Below the pieces are notes generated by a model, which was given only the letters and a program-made list of their open reading frames with translations, searched no databases and had not been told where the DNA came from. A stretch of DNA of 49,936 nucleotides from Gemmatimonadota bacterium. GTDB taxonomy: Bacteria; Gemmatimonadota; Gemmatimonadetes; Longimicrobiales; Gaopeijiaceae. This document shows positions 1-8,512 of the stretch, piece after piece. The stretch covers positions 1 to 49,936 of the forward strand of contig JAPPGF010000003.1 in the NCBI GenBank assembly GCA_028875075.1. The letters are read 5' to 3'. The first letter of the stretch is position 1. The number at the start of each line of letters is the position of its first letter. The translations under genes were made by a program, and so were the position numbers.

Positions 1-61
1 TGGAGAGGGCGGTGAGCCCGTACAGCGCGATGACGATCCAGTCGAGGGCTGCGAGTTGCAC
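1..61 (-). CDS. Sodium:solute symporter (SSS family), N-terminal fragment cut by the window edge
   Basis: Only about 20 codons are visible. From a GTG at 61-59 the frame reads MQLAALDWIVIALYGLTALS (V as initiator). This is the typical first transmembrane segment of SSS transporters, which begin with a short leader, LDW and a hydrophobic helix. The complete SSS gene at 36053 starts in a similar way (SPLDWGIVLGYLTLALL). The family couples Na+ entry to uptake of proline, sugars or other small solutes. The start lies 7 nt after the stop of the small gene at 69-287, so the two may be co-transcribed. The substrate cannot be judged from this fragment. Confidence 0.55.
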   Translation of the reverse strand, partial: MQLAALDWIVIALYGLTALS

Positions 62-68
62 GGGGTCT

Positions 69-287
69 TCAGTCGTGGCTAGGGGAGGGCGGGGAATCCC
101 ACAGGTTCTGGCGGTAGACCTTCAAGTCTACGAGCGTCCGCAGTGATTCGACCACTCCGGCATGGTCGCCGGGCAAGGTGACACGGAGCCAGAGCCCATC
201 GGTGGGCAGAACCCGGCAGCGGACGAATCCGCGCGCGATCAGCTCGTTTATGGCTTCGGACAGATTGTAGGACTTCCGCGCCACCAT
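69..287 (-). CDS. Small hypothetical protein (72 aa)
   Basis: An ATG at 287 opens a 72-codon frame ending in TGA at 71-69. The product begins MVARKSYNLSEAINELIARG and continues with mixed charged and hydrophobic residues that look like a small folded alpha/beta protein (a middle stretch GLWLRVTLPG and a valine/leucine-rich helix VVESLRTLVDL). No family is recognised. The frame stays open far upstream, but that part is arginine- and serine-rich and looks non-coding, so the internal ATG is preferred. No clear Shine-Dalgarno precedes it. It sits directly upstream of the symporter fragment and may share its transcript. Confidence 0.45.
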   Translation of the reverse strand: MVARKSYNLSEAINELIARGFVRCRVLPTDGLWLRVTLPGDHAGVVESLRTLVDLKVYRQNLWDSPPSPSHD

Positions 288-946
288 CGGCACGGTGGAG
301 GGCGTAGTCCCGCCTTCAGAACCTCGCTCCCATCGCGCCCAAGGGCTGTGCGATGGTGACCGGGGTGGAATGGCGGCACACCGAGCGACCGAATCGCTTC
401 GCCTGCCGATGCAGCCGCGAGGCAAAGCCCTCGCCCGTGAGCTCCGCGCGTCAGCGCACATCCTCTCGGGCGATCGAAGAGGCACGCCCGTCGCCAACCA
501 CCTCTTGCACCCACGGAGTATTTGTGTCTGAAGGAAAGCGCATCGGCCGCGGGGGATCTCCCCTGAGCACCTCGACGCCTTCGCGCGGCTTCCCGCCCGC
601 GTCCCGCTCACCGAGGAGGTAGTCGGTCGCGTCCTACGCCGAGCCGTTCCTGCGGGCGAGGAACTTAACGAGCAACTAAGTCTGGGCTCCCAGCGGGCTT
701 CAACACCGCGAGCGCCGAGCGGCGCACCAGATCCGACAGCGTCAATCTTGCCGAGCGTGCCTTGGCGTGCCACTCGGCACGCTCCGCCTCGCTGGCGCGG
801 GCCTTCACCCATACCCCGCGACCTCAGGTGCGAACGGTCATCCGGTGAAGAAGGTCTTTTGCCACCTCGGATAAGGCGGATGGGATGCCCACACCCGGAT
901 GGGTCCAAGGGGGCCAGCAGTACCGTTCTTGACTACTATTGGACGT
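288..946. other. Intergenic region with no assignable gene
   Basis: About 660 bases lie between the divergent genes at 69-287 and 947-5338. Open frames here are arginine/serine/proline-rich, as expected for non-coding GC-rich DNA. One plus-strand stretch near 555-670 reads like decayed coding sequence (LPARVPLTEEVVGRVLRR), but it has no start and no family could be named. A TTGACT at 929-934 could be a -35 element for the downstream lipoprotein gene, although no good -10 follows. Confidence 0.4.
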
Positions 947-3900
947 ATGGCCGTTCATGGTCCCCACTCGCTCGGATCGACGCTTTCTCGCACCCGCACC
1001 CGCAGCGCGCTACTAGCGGTCGTCGCCCTGTGGGCATGCTCGGGCGACTCAACCTTACCCACCAACCCAACCGATCCTCGGCTCCCCCCGGTATCGGTGG
1101 TGATCTCCCCGAGGGAACTGGCGTTCTCGGCGCTGGGCGACACGGCCTCACTCACCGCGACGTTGCGCGACGCCGCGGGCAACATCATCACCGACGCGGA
1201 AGTCACCTGGGCAAGCTCCGACCCCGGAGTGGCCACGGTCTCCGCAGCCGGCTTCGTCGCGGCCGTTGGGAACGGCTCCGCGTCGGTCACGGCGACCGCG
1301 GGCTCGGTCTCGGGTTCCGCGACCGTCACGGTCCAACAGGTCCCCGCCTCCGTCGAGGTCTCCCCGAGGGAACTGGCGTTCTCCGCGCTGGGCGATACGG
1401 CCTCGCTCACCGCGACGGTGCACGACGCCGCGGGCCACATCATCGCCGAGGCGGAGGTGACATGGGCAAGCTCCGAGCCCGGAGTGGCCACAGTCGCCGC
1501 AGCCGGCCTCGTCGCAGCCGTGGGCAACGGCTCCGCATCGGTCACCGCGACTGCGGGCTCGGTCCCGGGTTCCGCGACCGTCACGGTCCAACAGGTCCCC
1601 GCCTCCGTCGAGGTCTCCCCGAGGGAACTGGCGTTCTCCGCGCTGGGCGATACGGCCTCGCTCACCGCGACGGTGCACGACGCCGCGGGCCACATCATCG
1701 CCGAGGCGGAGGTGACATGGGCAAGCTCCGAGCCCGGAGTGGCCACGGTCGCCGCCGACGGCCTCGTCACAGCCATGGGAAACGGCACGGCTCACGTGAC
1801 GGCGACTTTCGGCTCCGTCGCCGGACAGGCCACGGTGCGCGTCGAATCGCGCGCCGAGGGCGCGGATCGCGAAGTGCTCGTGGCGCTGTATGAGGCCACC
1901 GATGGTGACAACTGGACCGACAACACCAACTGGCTTAGCGACAGGCCGCTTGGAGAATGGCATGGGGTCAACACGGATCAGCGTGGCGGGGTCGTCGCCA
2001 TTGACTTGTACCGGAATGCCCTTGCGGGTCCCATTCCCTCCGGACTGGGGAGCCTTGAGAGCTTGAAGATCCTGGACCTGTCGTGGAATTCGCTGGAGGG
2101 AGCGATTCCGTCCCAACTCGGGAGCTTGGCCAAGCTGGAAGAGTTGAGCTTGGGCGGCAATCGGCTCACGGGCCACATTCCCCCCGAGCTTGGCGATCTC
2201 GCCAACCTGACGCATCTGAGCCTCTTCGTGGGCAACTTCTCGGGATCCATACCGCCCGAGCTCGGCAACCTCGGGAAGCTCACGCATCTGGATCTGGTCG
2301 ATACCGATCTTGTCGGGATCATCCCTCCGACCTTGATCGGGCTGCCGCTCAGATACTTCGGATGGGACAGCTACGAGGGTCTGTGCATGCCCGGGACACC
2401 GGCCTTTGCCGACTGGGTCACCGGCATCGAGGTGCACCGGGGAGGGAGCGAATGGGATGACTACTGCAACGGGCAAGACCGGGCGGTGCTGGAATCCCTG
2501 TACCGGGCAACGGGCGGCGAGGATTGGACCCGCTCGACCGGTTGGTTCGAGGGCGAAGTCCCGGGGGCGGACCCGCTTCCCGTCCCCGCATTGGGGCGGT
2601 GGCACGGGGTCTCCGCGGAAGATTCGCTCGGGCGAGTTACCGAAATCAACCTCGCCGACAACGGCCTCTCCGGAGAGCTGCCGCTTGATCTGGGCGATCT
2701 CGGGATGTTGACGGCGCTGCGGCTCGACGACAATCCCCACCTTTCGGGGTTCCTCCCGCACACGCTGCCGCGCCTCTCGGCGCTCAGGGAGTTCCGGTAC
2801 GCGGGAACGGATCTTTGCGTGCCTGCGGAGGCGTTCATCCGCCGCTGGCTCGACGCCTTGGAAGTGCACGAGGGTACGGATGAGGACTGCGCGCCTGCGG
2901 CCGCTCGCGAAGTGCTGCGGAAGCTCTACGACGCGATGGGCGGAGAGCGGTGGTTCGCCACCGGGAATTGGTTCACCGATGCTCCGCTTCGCGATTGGTA
3001 CGGCGTTGACGCCGACGGCCAGGGGCGCGTCGTCGGGCTGGACCTCTCCCACAATGGCCTGGTCGGTGCCATCCCGCCCGAAATCGTCGGTCTCGACGCG
3101 TTGGCGTCGCTCGCACTCACGGGCAACGATCTTTCGGGGGGACCGATCCCGCCCGAGTTGGGGGGACTCGTCAACTTGGAGTTCCTGGACCTCGCCGGCA
3201 TACGGGTATCGGGCACGATTCCCTCCGAGCTTGGAAACCTCACCCGGCTGCGGGAGTTGGACATTTCCGGAAACAAGCTCTCCGGTGGAATACCGCTGGC
3301 GCTGGCCGACTTGTCAGAGCTCACGCACTTGGATTTGGCCGACAACGGCCTGACCGGTCCAATTCCTGCCCGACTCGCCGAACTCTCGGCCCTCGAACAG
3401 CTCCACCTTGAAGGCAACGGGCTGTCGGGTCCCCTGCCGATCGGGCTCGCCGACCTCCCCGAGTTGTGGATTCTGGATCTGTCCGGCAACGCCGTCTCGG
3501 AGTCGATTCCGGCCGATTTCGGAGGGTTCGCCAAGCTCGAATACCTTAACCTCTCCTACAACGACCTTTCCGGTCCCGTCCCGCCGGAGTTGGCCCGAAT
3601 CGCCAGCCTGACCGAGTTGTACCTCGGCAGCAACCGCCTGTCGGGTCCCATCCCACCCGACTTCGGCGATCTTGCGCGGCTGCGTTCGCTTGTCCTGACG
3701 GGTAATGCGGAGATGTCGGGGCCGCTGCCGGCACGTCTCGCCGATCTCCGCGAATTGAGTCACTTCCACGCCTCCGACACGAATCTTTGCGCGCCACCGG
3801 ACGTGGTGTTGCTCGCTTGGCTGGACGCGCTGCTCACCCGGCGGGTTCGGCGATGCGACCACACGCCCGCAGCGGCCTATCTCACTCAAGCGGCCCAGTC

Positions 3901-5338
3901 CTTGGAACTTCCCATCGCGCTCGTGGCGGGAGAGGAGGCCCTGTTGCGCGTCTTCCCGACGGCGGCCCAAGCCAACTCCGAGCACATTCCGCGCGTGCGC
4001 GCCGCCTTCTATCTCGGCGGATCGCTCGCGCATTCCCTAGATATTCCCGGTAAGCCGGGTCCGATCCCGACCGAGGTGGACGAGGGATCGCTGGCGCGTT
4101 CGGCCAACGCCCCGGTCCCCGCAGAGATCGTCCAGCCTGGACTAGAGATGGTGATCGAGATCGACCCGGAGGGCGTGCTCGATGCAGACTTGGAGGTCGC
4201 GCGGCGGATCCCGGAGATCGGAAGGCTGGCGGTCGAAGTGCGGACGATGCCGATGTTCGACATCACCTTCATCCCCTTCCTGTGGGAAGCGGATCCAGAC
4301 TCTACCGTTATCGAGTTGACGAGCGGCATGCAGGCCGATCCAGCCGGTCACCCGATGCTGCGGCCCACGCGGACGCTTCTTCCCGTGGGCGACCTCACGG
4401 TCACCGCCCACGCTCCCGTCGTGAGCTCCAGCAACGAAGCGAGCAACCTGATCGGGCAGGTCCAGGCGATTCGGGTCATCGAGGGCGGGAGCGGCTACTA
4501 CATGGGCCTGCTGTCGGGAGAATCTTCGGGGGCGAGTGGCATCGGCGATCTGGGCCGAAGGACCGCCTACTCGGTCGCCAGTTCCTCGGTCATCGCGCAC
4601 GAATTCGGGCACAACCTCTCGCTCTCGCATACGCCGTGCGGCCGACCGGCCGGCGTTGATCCCGCGTATCCGTACGCCGGCGCCTCACCCGGGATCTGGG
4701 GGTATGACTTCAGCGAGGGCGGACGGCTGGTGCCTCCAACCGAGTACAAGGACCTGATGTCCTACTGCGAGCCCTACTGGGTCAGCGACTTCAGTTTCGA
4801 CAAGGCGCTCCGCTACCGGCTGCACAGCGAGGGTCTGCTCGGTGCGACCGTGGCCGCGGACGCCCGTCCCGTCCCCTCGCTTCTGGTCTGGGGCGGCGTG
4901 GACTCCCTTGCGGTGCCCTACCTCAAACCCGCGTTCGTGGTCGAAGCCCCGCCGACGATGCCGGCAGCCACCGGCAACCACCGGATCACGGGACGCTCGC
5001 GCGATGGCGGCGAACTCTTTTCCCTGAGCTTCGCCATGCCCCAGGCGGAGGACGGCGACGGAGGTTCGAGCTTTGCCTTCGCGGTGCCTGCGCCAGCTGC
5101 CTGGGCCGGCGAGGTGGCAAGCATCACGCTGTCGGGGCCAGAGGGATCGTTCACCCTCGACACGGACTACGATCGGCCCATGGTCATCCTGCGCGACAGG
5201 GCCTCCGGCCAAGTCACCGGCTTCCTCCGCGACGCGATGGCCCCAGTCGCCGCGGCGGCCGCCGACACGGGAACCGGACTCGCGCACCGTTTGCTCTTCA
5301 GCCGAGGGATCCCGGATCCCGGCGCTTGGGGACGTTGA
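947..5338 (+). CDS. Lipoprotein with three Ig-like (Big-2) repeats, leucine-rich repeats and a zinc metallopeptidase (copy A)
   Basis: This 1463-aa predicted lipoprotein would sit on the cell surface. The ATG at 947 is chosen because a signal peptide follows at once: an arginine-rich n-region, a hydrophobic core and the lipobox LWAC near residue 33. Residues about 45-300 are three near-identical 85-aa bacterial Ig-like repeats. Three LRR modules follow at about 306, 508 and 653. Each starts with an [R/E]VL-x-x-LY-x-A...W...NW segment and continues with LxLxxNxLxGxIP repeats; the third runs to about 970. The C-terminal third carries the zincin motif HEFGHNLSLSH (about 1218-1228), with a Met-turn-like DLMSYC downstream. 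Likely roles are adhesion and extracellular or host-protein processing. A near-identical inverted copy lies at 47337-49936 and an LRR relic at 12341. The N-terminal repeats are identical enough to recombine. Confidence 0.85.
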   Translation: MAVHGPHSLGSTLSRTRTRSALLAVVALWACSGDSTLPTNPTDPRLPPVSVVISPRELAFSALGDTASLTATLRDAAGNIITDAEVTWASSDPGVATVSAAGFVAAVGNGSASVTATAGSVSGSATVTVQQVPASVEVSPRELAFSALGDTASLTATVHDAAGHIIAEAEVTWASSEPGVATVAAAGLVAAVGNGSASVTATAGSVPGSATVTVQQVPASVEVSPRELAFSALGDTASLTATVHDAAGHIIAEAEVTWASSEPGVATVAADGLVTAMGNGTAHVTATFGSVAGQATVRVESRAEGADREVLVALYEATDGDNWTDNTNWLSDRPLGEWHGVNTDQRGGVVAIDLYRNALAGPIPSGLGSLESLKILDLSWNSLEGAIPSQLGSLAKLEELSLGGNRLTGHIPPELGDLANLTHLSLFVGNFSGSIPPELGNLGKLTHLDLVDTDLVGIIPPTLIGLPLRYFGWDSYEGLCMPGTPAFADWVTGIEVHRGGSEWDDYCNGQDRAVLESLYRATGGEDWTRSTGWFEGEVPGADPLPVPALGRWHGVSAEDSLGRVTEINLADNGLSGELPLDLGDLGMLTALRLDDNPHLSGFLPHTLPRLSALREFRYAGTDLCVPAEAFIRRWLDALEVHEGTDEDCAPAAAREVLRKLYDAMGGERWFATGNWFTDAPLRDWYGVDADGQGRVVGLDLSHNGLVGAIPPEIVGLDALASLALTGNDLSGGPIPPELGGLVNLEFLDLAGIRVSGTIPSELGNLTRLRELDISGNKLSGGIPLALADLSELTHLDLADNGLTGPIPARLAELSALEQLHLEGNGLSGPLPIGLADLPELWILDLSGNAVSESIPADFGGFAKLEYLNLSYNDLSGPVPPELARIASLTELYLGSNRLSGPIPPDFGDLARLRSLVLTGNAEMSGPLPARLADLRELSHFHASDTNLCAPPDVVLLAWLDALLTRRVRRCDHTPAAAYLTQAAQSLELPIALVAGEEALLRVFPTAAQANSEHIPRVRAAFYLGGSLAHSLDIPGKPGPIPTEVDEGSLARSANAPVPAEIVQPGLEMVIEIDPEGVLDADLEVARRIPEIGRLAVEVRTMPMFDITFIPFLWEADPDSTVIELTSGMQADPAGHPMLRPTRTLLPVGDLTVTAHAPVVSSSNEASNLIGQVQAIRVIEGGSGYYMGLLSGESSGASGIGDLGRRTAYSVASSSVIAHEFGHNLSLSHTPCGRPAGVDPAYPYAGASPGIWGYDFSEGGRLVPPTEYKDLMSYCEPYWVSDFSFDKALRYRLHSEGLLGATVAADARPVPSLLVWGGVDSLAVPYLKPAFVVEAPPTMPAATGNHRITGRSRDGGELFSLSFAMPQAEDGDGGSSFAFAVPAPAAWAGEVASITLSGPEGSFTLDTDYDRPMVILRDRASGQVTGFLRDAMAPVAAAAADTGTGLAHRLLFSRGIPDPGAWGR
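1111..1800 (+). repeat. Tandem 255-bp direct repeats encoding Ig-like domains
   Basis: The same sequence (starting gagggaactggcgttctc) occurs at 1111, 1366 and 1621, an exact 255-bp period that equals 85 codons. Units two and three are identical over more than 130 bases and then diverge near the end. The period keeps the frame, so gain or loss of units would change protein length without breaking it. Confidence 0.9.
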
Positions 5339-5571
5339 GGGCCGCCAGCGCGACGGCATCGGAGGTCACCGGACGGTTTTCGGGCCATGCACGCGGCTTC
5401 GGCCAGGTACGCGCTCGGGTTCAGCGAACCTCGGCCGGTAGCTTCTGCACCACTACGCTGGCCACGTCGAATTCATCCAATTCGATGAACGCCGCAGTCC
5501 GTCGGGGCCAAAGGCATCCGGCATCTCGGTCGCGCCACCGGAACGGGCGCAGGCCAGGGTTGCCCGCACGC

Positions 5572-7125
5572 TCAGCCTTGCCGGGCCGCAGCGCACAGCC
5601 CCTTCCACGTGCTGAAGCACATCATCAGCAGCAGCAGGGCGAACGGAAAGCCCGTGATGAGCGCGGCCGTCTGGAGCGCCACCAGTCCGCCACTCACCAG
5701 CAGCGTGATTGCCACGATCCCTTCGAAGATGCACCAGAAGACGCGCAGCCCTACATGGGTGTCGATGTTCCCGCCGGCGGTAATCGTGTCGATCACCACC
5801 GAACCGGAATCGGAGGAGGTTACAAAGAAGACGGCCACGAGGACGATGGCAATCCCCGAGGTGATGCCTCCGAGCGGGAGCACCTCAAGCAGGCCGAATA
5901 GAGCCAACTCGAGCTGGCTGGTCCCTACCGCCTCGACTACCGCGGTCTGGCCTCCCTCGATGTGCAGAGACAGCGCGGTCGCCCCGAACGCGTGAAACCA
6001 GAGCGCGGAGAGGAGTACTGGAACGACCAGCATGCAGCCGACGAGTTGGCGCACTGTGCGGCCGCGCGAGACCCGTGCGATGAACAGGCCAACGAAAGGG
6101 GACCACGACAGCCACCACGCCCAGTAGAAGGTGGTCCACCCGTGCATGAAGTCGAGGTCGCCACGCCCGATCCAGCTGCTGAGCGGGGGGATTGCCGCGA
6201 GATAGTGACCGATGCCGGCAACGAACCCGGAGAGCACGTCGAGGATCGGCCCCACCGCCAGCACGAACACGAGCAACAGCAGGGCCAGAAACAGGTTGGC
6301 CTGGCTTAGGCGCTTGATCCCCCTGTCCATTCCGGACACCACCGATACTGTGGCGATGGACGTGATCGCGGCGATAACCAGCACCCTGGTCGTGTCAGTG
6401 GCCGGCACACCGAACAGGTGCGCCAGCCCGGCCGTCAACTGTTCGGCGCCCAGACCGAGCGAGGTCGCCAGCCCGAAGAGCGTGGCGAAGACGGCCAGGA
6501 TGTCGATACAGTGGCCGAACCGGCCCCACACAGCATCGCCCAGGGCGGGATGGAACGCGGAGCGTATCGTCAGAGGCAACCGGAGGTTGTAGGCGGCAAA
6601 GGCCAGCGCGATCGCGACCACCGCGTAGATCGCCCATGCCTGCACGCCCCAGTGAAAGATCGCCGATGCGACGGCCACTCTGCGCGCGCCCGTGATGTCC
6701 GCGGCATCGATTCCCAGCGGCGGATTGAGAAAGTGCTGGACCGGCTCTGCCACCCCGAAGAACATGAGACCGATTCCGACTCCGGCCGCGAAGAGCATCG
6801 CAATCCACGACCAGAGGGAATAGTCCGGCTTGGCGTCTGGGCCCCCGAGGCGCACGCGGCCGACGGGCGTTGCCAGGAGCAGGATGCAGAACAGCAGGAA
6901 GATGTTGACCGCGCCCATGAACACCCAGTCGAAGGTCGAGACGAGCCAGGCATACAGCGAGTCGAAGACGCCGCCGACCGCGTCCCGGAACACCAGCACG
7001 GCGACAACGAATGCAAGGATGGTGAGGCTGGAGACGAAGAAGACCGGCTTGTGGACCTCGAGGCCGAGGCACTTGACGTTGTCCCGGCCGATCTCGTAGC
7101 CCGTCTGTTTGTTGGCAGAGGCCAT
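5572..7125 (-). CDS. BCCT-family transporter (betaine/choline/carnitine/taurine type)
   Basis: This 517-aa inner-membrane transporter of the betaine-choline-carnitine family has about 12 hydrophobic segments. The signature loop WWLSWSPFVGLFIARVSRGR is complete, and the N-terminal helices include the family-typical FAAGVGIGLMFFGVAEP. The family takes up quaternary-ammonium or taurine-like solutes with Na+ or H+, for osmoprotection or as nutrients. The ATG at 7125 (MASANKQTG) is chosen because the frame upstream is an unrelated integrase remnant read out of frame. It is convergent with the LRR lipoprotein gene, 233 bp away. The exact substrate is not readable; taurine or betaine would fit the aminotransferase at 33214. 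Confidence 0.93.
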   Translation of the reverse strand: MASANKQTGYEIGRDNVKCLGLEVHKPVFFVSSLTILAFVVAVLVFRDAVGGVFDSLYAWLVSTFDWVFMGAVNIFLLFCILLLATPVGRVRLGGPDAKPDYSLWSWIAMLFAAGVGIGLMFFGVAEPVQHFLNPPLGIDAADITGARRVAVASAIFHWGVQAWAIYAVVAIALAFAAYNLRLPLTIRSAFHPALGDAVWGRFGHCIDILAVFATLFGLATSLGLGAEQLTAGLAHLFGVPATDTTRVLVIAAITSIATVSVVSGMDRGIKRLSQANLFLALLLLVFVLAVGPILDVLSGFVAGIGHYLAAIPPLSSWIGRGDLDFMHGWTTFYWAWWLSWSPFVGLFIARVSRGRTVRQLVGCMLVVPVLLSALWFHAFGATALSLHIEGGQTAVVEAVGTSQLELALFGLLEVLPLGGITSGIAIVLVAVFFVTSSDSGSVVIDTITAGGNIDTHVGLRVFWCIFEGIVAITLLVSGGLVALQTAALITGFPFALLLLMMCFSTWKGLCAAARQG

Positions 7126-7142
7126 GGAAGGCAAGATAACAT

Positions 7143-7277
7143 TCAGGCTTCCGCAACCTCGGCAGGGACCCCCGACTCGGCCATCCACGACCGGGCACTC
7201 GACCGGAATCCGTGCAGCGTCGAATCGACCCCGGCCCGCCGAAGTACTCTGAGCGGAGCCTTCCACGGAAGCGGCCC
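7143..7277 (-). pseudogene. C-terminal fragment of a tyrosine recombinase (integrase relic)
   Basis: About 44 codons on the minus strand match the catalytic end of the integrase at 13382-14560. The relic reads STLHGFRSSARSWMAESG and then PAEVAEA before a stop; the intact gene has STVHGFRSSSRSWMAESG followed by PAEVAEACLAH. The match stops just before the conserved His/Tyr segment, so the fragment cannot be active. It ends 17 bp upstream of the BCCT start codon. It marks an older integration or a partial duplication of the same integrase family. Confidence 0.75.
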
Positions 7278-7442
7278 GCCGGTCCACGAGGATCTTGACG
7301 CGAAGTTTCCATACACGGAAAAAGAGACGGGCCGCAGGTTCCAACACGTCGCACTAGAACAGTCGTCCAACGCCCAGAATAAGGGCGAAGTCAGGGTGAT
7401 CAACGGGCGTCGCGTCGTGGGCAAGATTGACCGGCAAGCGGC

Positions 7443-8108
7443 TCATGTACGGGGAGTTGGTTGATTCAGCGGGAAGCTGTCTGGCGTGAACCGCACTATG
7501 TTGCGCAGCCGTGCCTGCCACCACCGGATGCGCTGCATCTGGGACTTGCCGGCACCGATTGACTGCGCAACGGCGTTGTGGCACTGAGCATTCAGGGCAT
7601 GGTATACCGCTGGTTCTTCCTTGTATATATCCAACAGCGCAATGCGCCATTCCTCGACTGATTCTTCGCTAGCAGCCCTGACGTTTATCCTCTTGGCCAA
7701 GTCTCGGCATTGTCGTGAAAGAGATCGGTGGTCTTCCGCCTTACGGGAGAAGTTGCTGACCAATATGAAGGCCGCCGCCACCGTGGGAATAAAAGCGATC
7801 ACGCTGACCCAAACCTCTGCCAGCCGTTCGGTGAGGCGCGCGAATGTGGCACTGCTGGAAACGATGATGACGAGAAGCAGCACGCGGTGCGAAAAGTCTA
7901 GGAAGGCACCCCGCGCCAGGTGATAACGCGCAGATCGGTCACACTCGCGCAGCAGTTTGTGTGCCAGTTCCCCTACCTCTCTGGTTTCGGTCCTGGTACG
8001 TCCTTGGGCGGTTGCTCCACTTGTCGGACCTTCTTCCATTCCGCGCCCGGATCCGGTCTGGGGTCCTGCTTCGGGTCCGGCCTGGGGGTCTTCTGATGGT
8101 GTGCGCAT
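7443..8108 (-). CDS. SLATT-domain-like two-transmembrane protein (putative defence effector)
   Basis: This 221-aa protein has two adjacent hydrophobic helices (about 75-91 and 99-118), preceded by an amphipathic segment rich in R/H and followed by a long charged cytoplasmic region. The order fits SLATT proteins: a helix with RSARYHLARGAFL, the TM pair, then FSRKAEDHRSLSRQCRDL, and a late IYKEEPAVYHALNAQCHN segment matching the family's conserved glutamate-proline and asparagine positions. SLATT proteins are proposed membrane-perforating effectors, often beside nucleotide-second-messenger synthases (SMODS) or SLOG sensors. No such partner is seen here. The ATG at 8108 is preferred over a TTG at 8174; the first 40 residues are proline/glycine-rich and a later ATG is possible. 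Assignment is by pattern only. Confidence 0.55.
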   Translation of the reverse strand: MRTPSEDPQAGPEAGPQTGSGRGMEEGPTSGATAQGRTRTETREVGELAHKLLRECDRSARYHLARGAFLDFSHRVLLLVIIVSSSATFARLTERLAEVWVSVIAFIPTVAAAFILVSNFSRKAEDHRSLSRQCRDLAKRINVRAASEESVEEWRIALLDIYKEEPAVYHALNAQCHNAVAQSIGAGKSQMQRIRWWQARLRNIVRFTPDSFPLNQPTPRT

Positions 8109-8182
8109 GATAATTGGTCCGGGTAAAAAGGCACCGTGATTATGGGTCTGTGGTTTCGGATCATGGCTCTCCAAAATAGGGC

Positions 8183-8512
8183 CTACAATATAGCTTCTTC
8201 GACCTGTTGCCTAACGTGTGATTTCTTGGCCTGAACAGCGCCGGGCATGTTGTCGCTCGGAATCAGGACGGCATCCGTGAGTTTGGTGAACCCTTCGTCG
8301 ACCCCCGGCTCAAGGGCGGTCAGCCGCACATGAGTATACAGGGTTGGGAAGATGACAGGAATCGGGTACCTGTCTCGTTCCGGCTCGACAGGCCCTAGGC
8401 AGACGCTCCGGTGCCAACGCGGGGCGGCGGTAGACGGTTTCCGTTCGACCCTGCGGCCGGTGCCGAGACGCCGGTCATCACCGCGAAGAGCCTCGATCCC
8501 CTTCGAGTGCAC
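8183..8512 (-). CDS. Hypothetical protein, possibly a C-terminal fragment
   Basis: A frame of up to 109 codons. The second half looks genuinely coding (RYPIPVIFPTLYTHVRL, then GVDEGFTKLTDAVLIPSDN), while the first 40 codons look random. The second half loosely recalls the last strands of MazF/PemK toxins, but the conserved N-terminal half of that family was not found upstream, so no function is assigned. It overlaps the gene at 8395-8874 in another frame, so at most part of each can be real, or the two are pieces of one frameshifted gene. It ends 74 bp upstream of the SLATT-like gene's start on the same strand. Confidence 0.3.
   Translation of the reverse strand: MHSKGIEALRGDDRRLGTGRRVERKPSTAAPRWHRSVCLGPVEPERDRYPIPVIFPTLYTHVRLTALEPGVDEGFTKLTDAVLIPSDNMPGAVQAKKSHVRQQVEEAIL

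Noticed and set aside
1148..3052. A 634-codon open frame antisense to the LRR gene, and a 381-codon plus-strand frame at 748-1893
   Set aside because: Both are arginine/glycine-rich shadows of the repetitive GC-rich LRR gene, with no family signatures; the LRR frame has signal peptide, domains and zincin motif.
6418..7464. A 348-codon plus-strand frame opposite the BCCT transporter
   Set aside because: Composition (glutamate, arginine, histidine-rich) is that of an antisense shadow; the minus strand has complete BCCT motifs.
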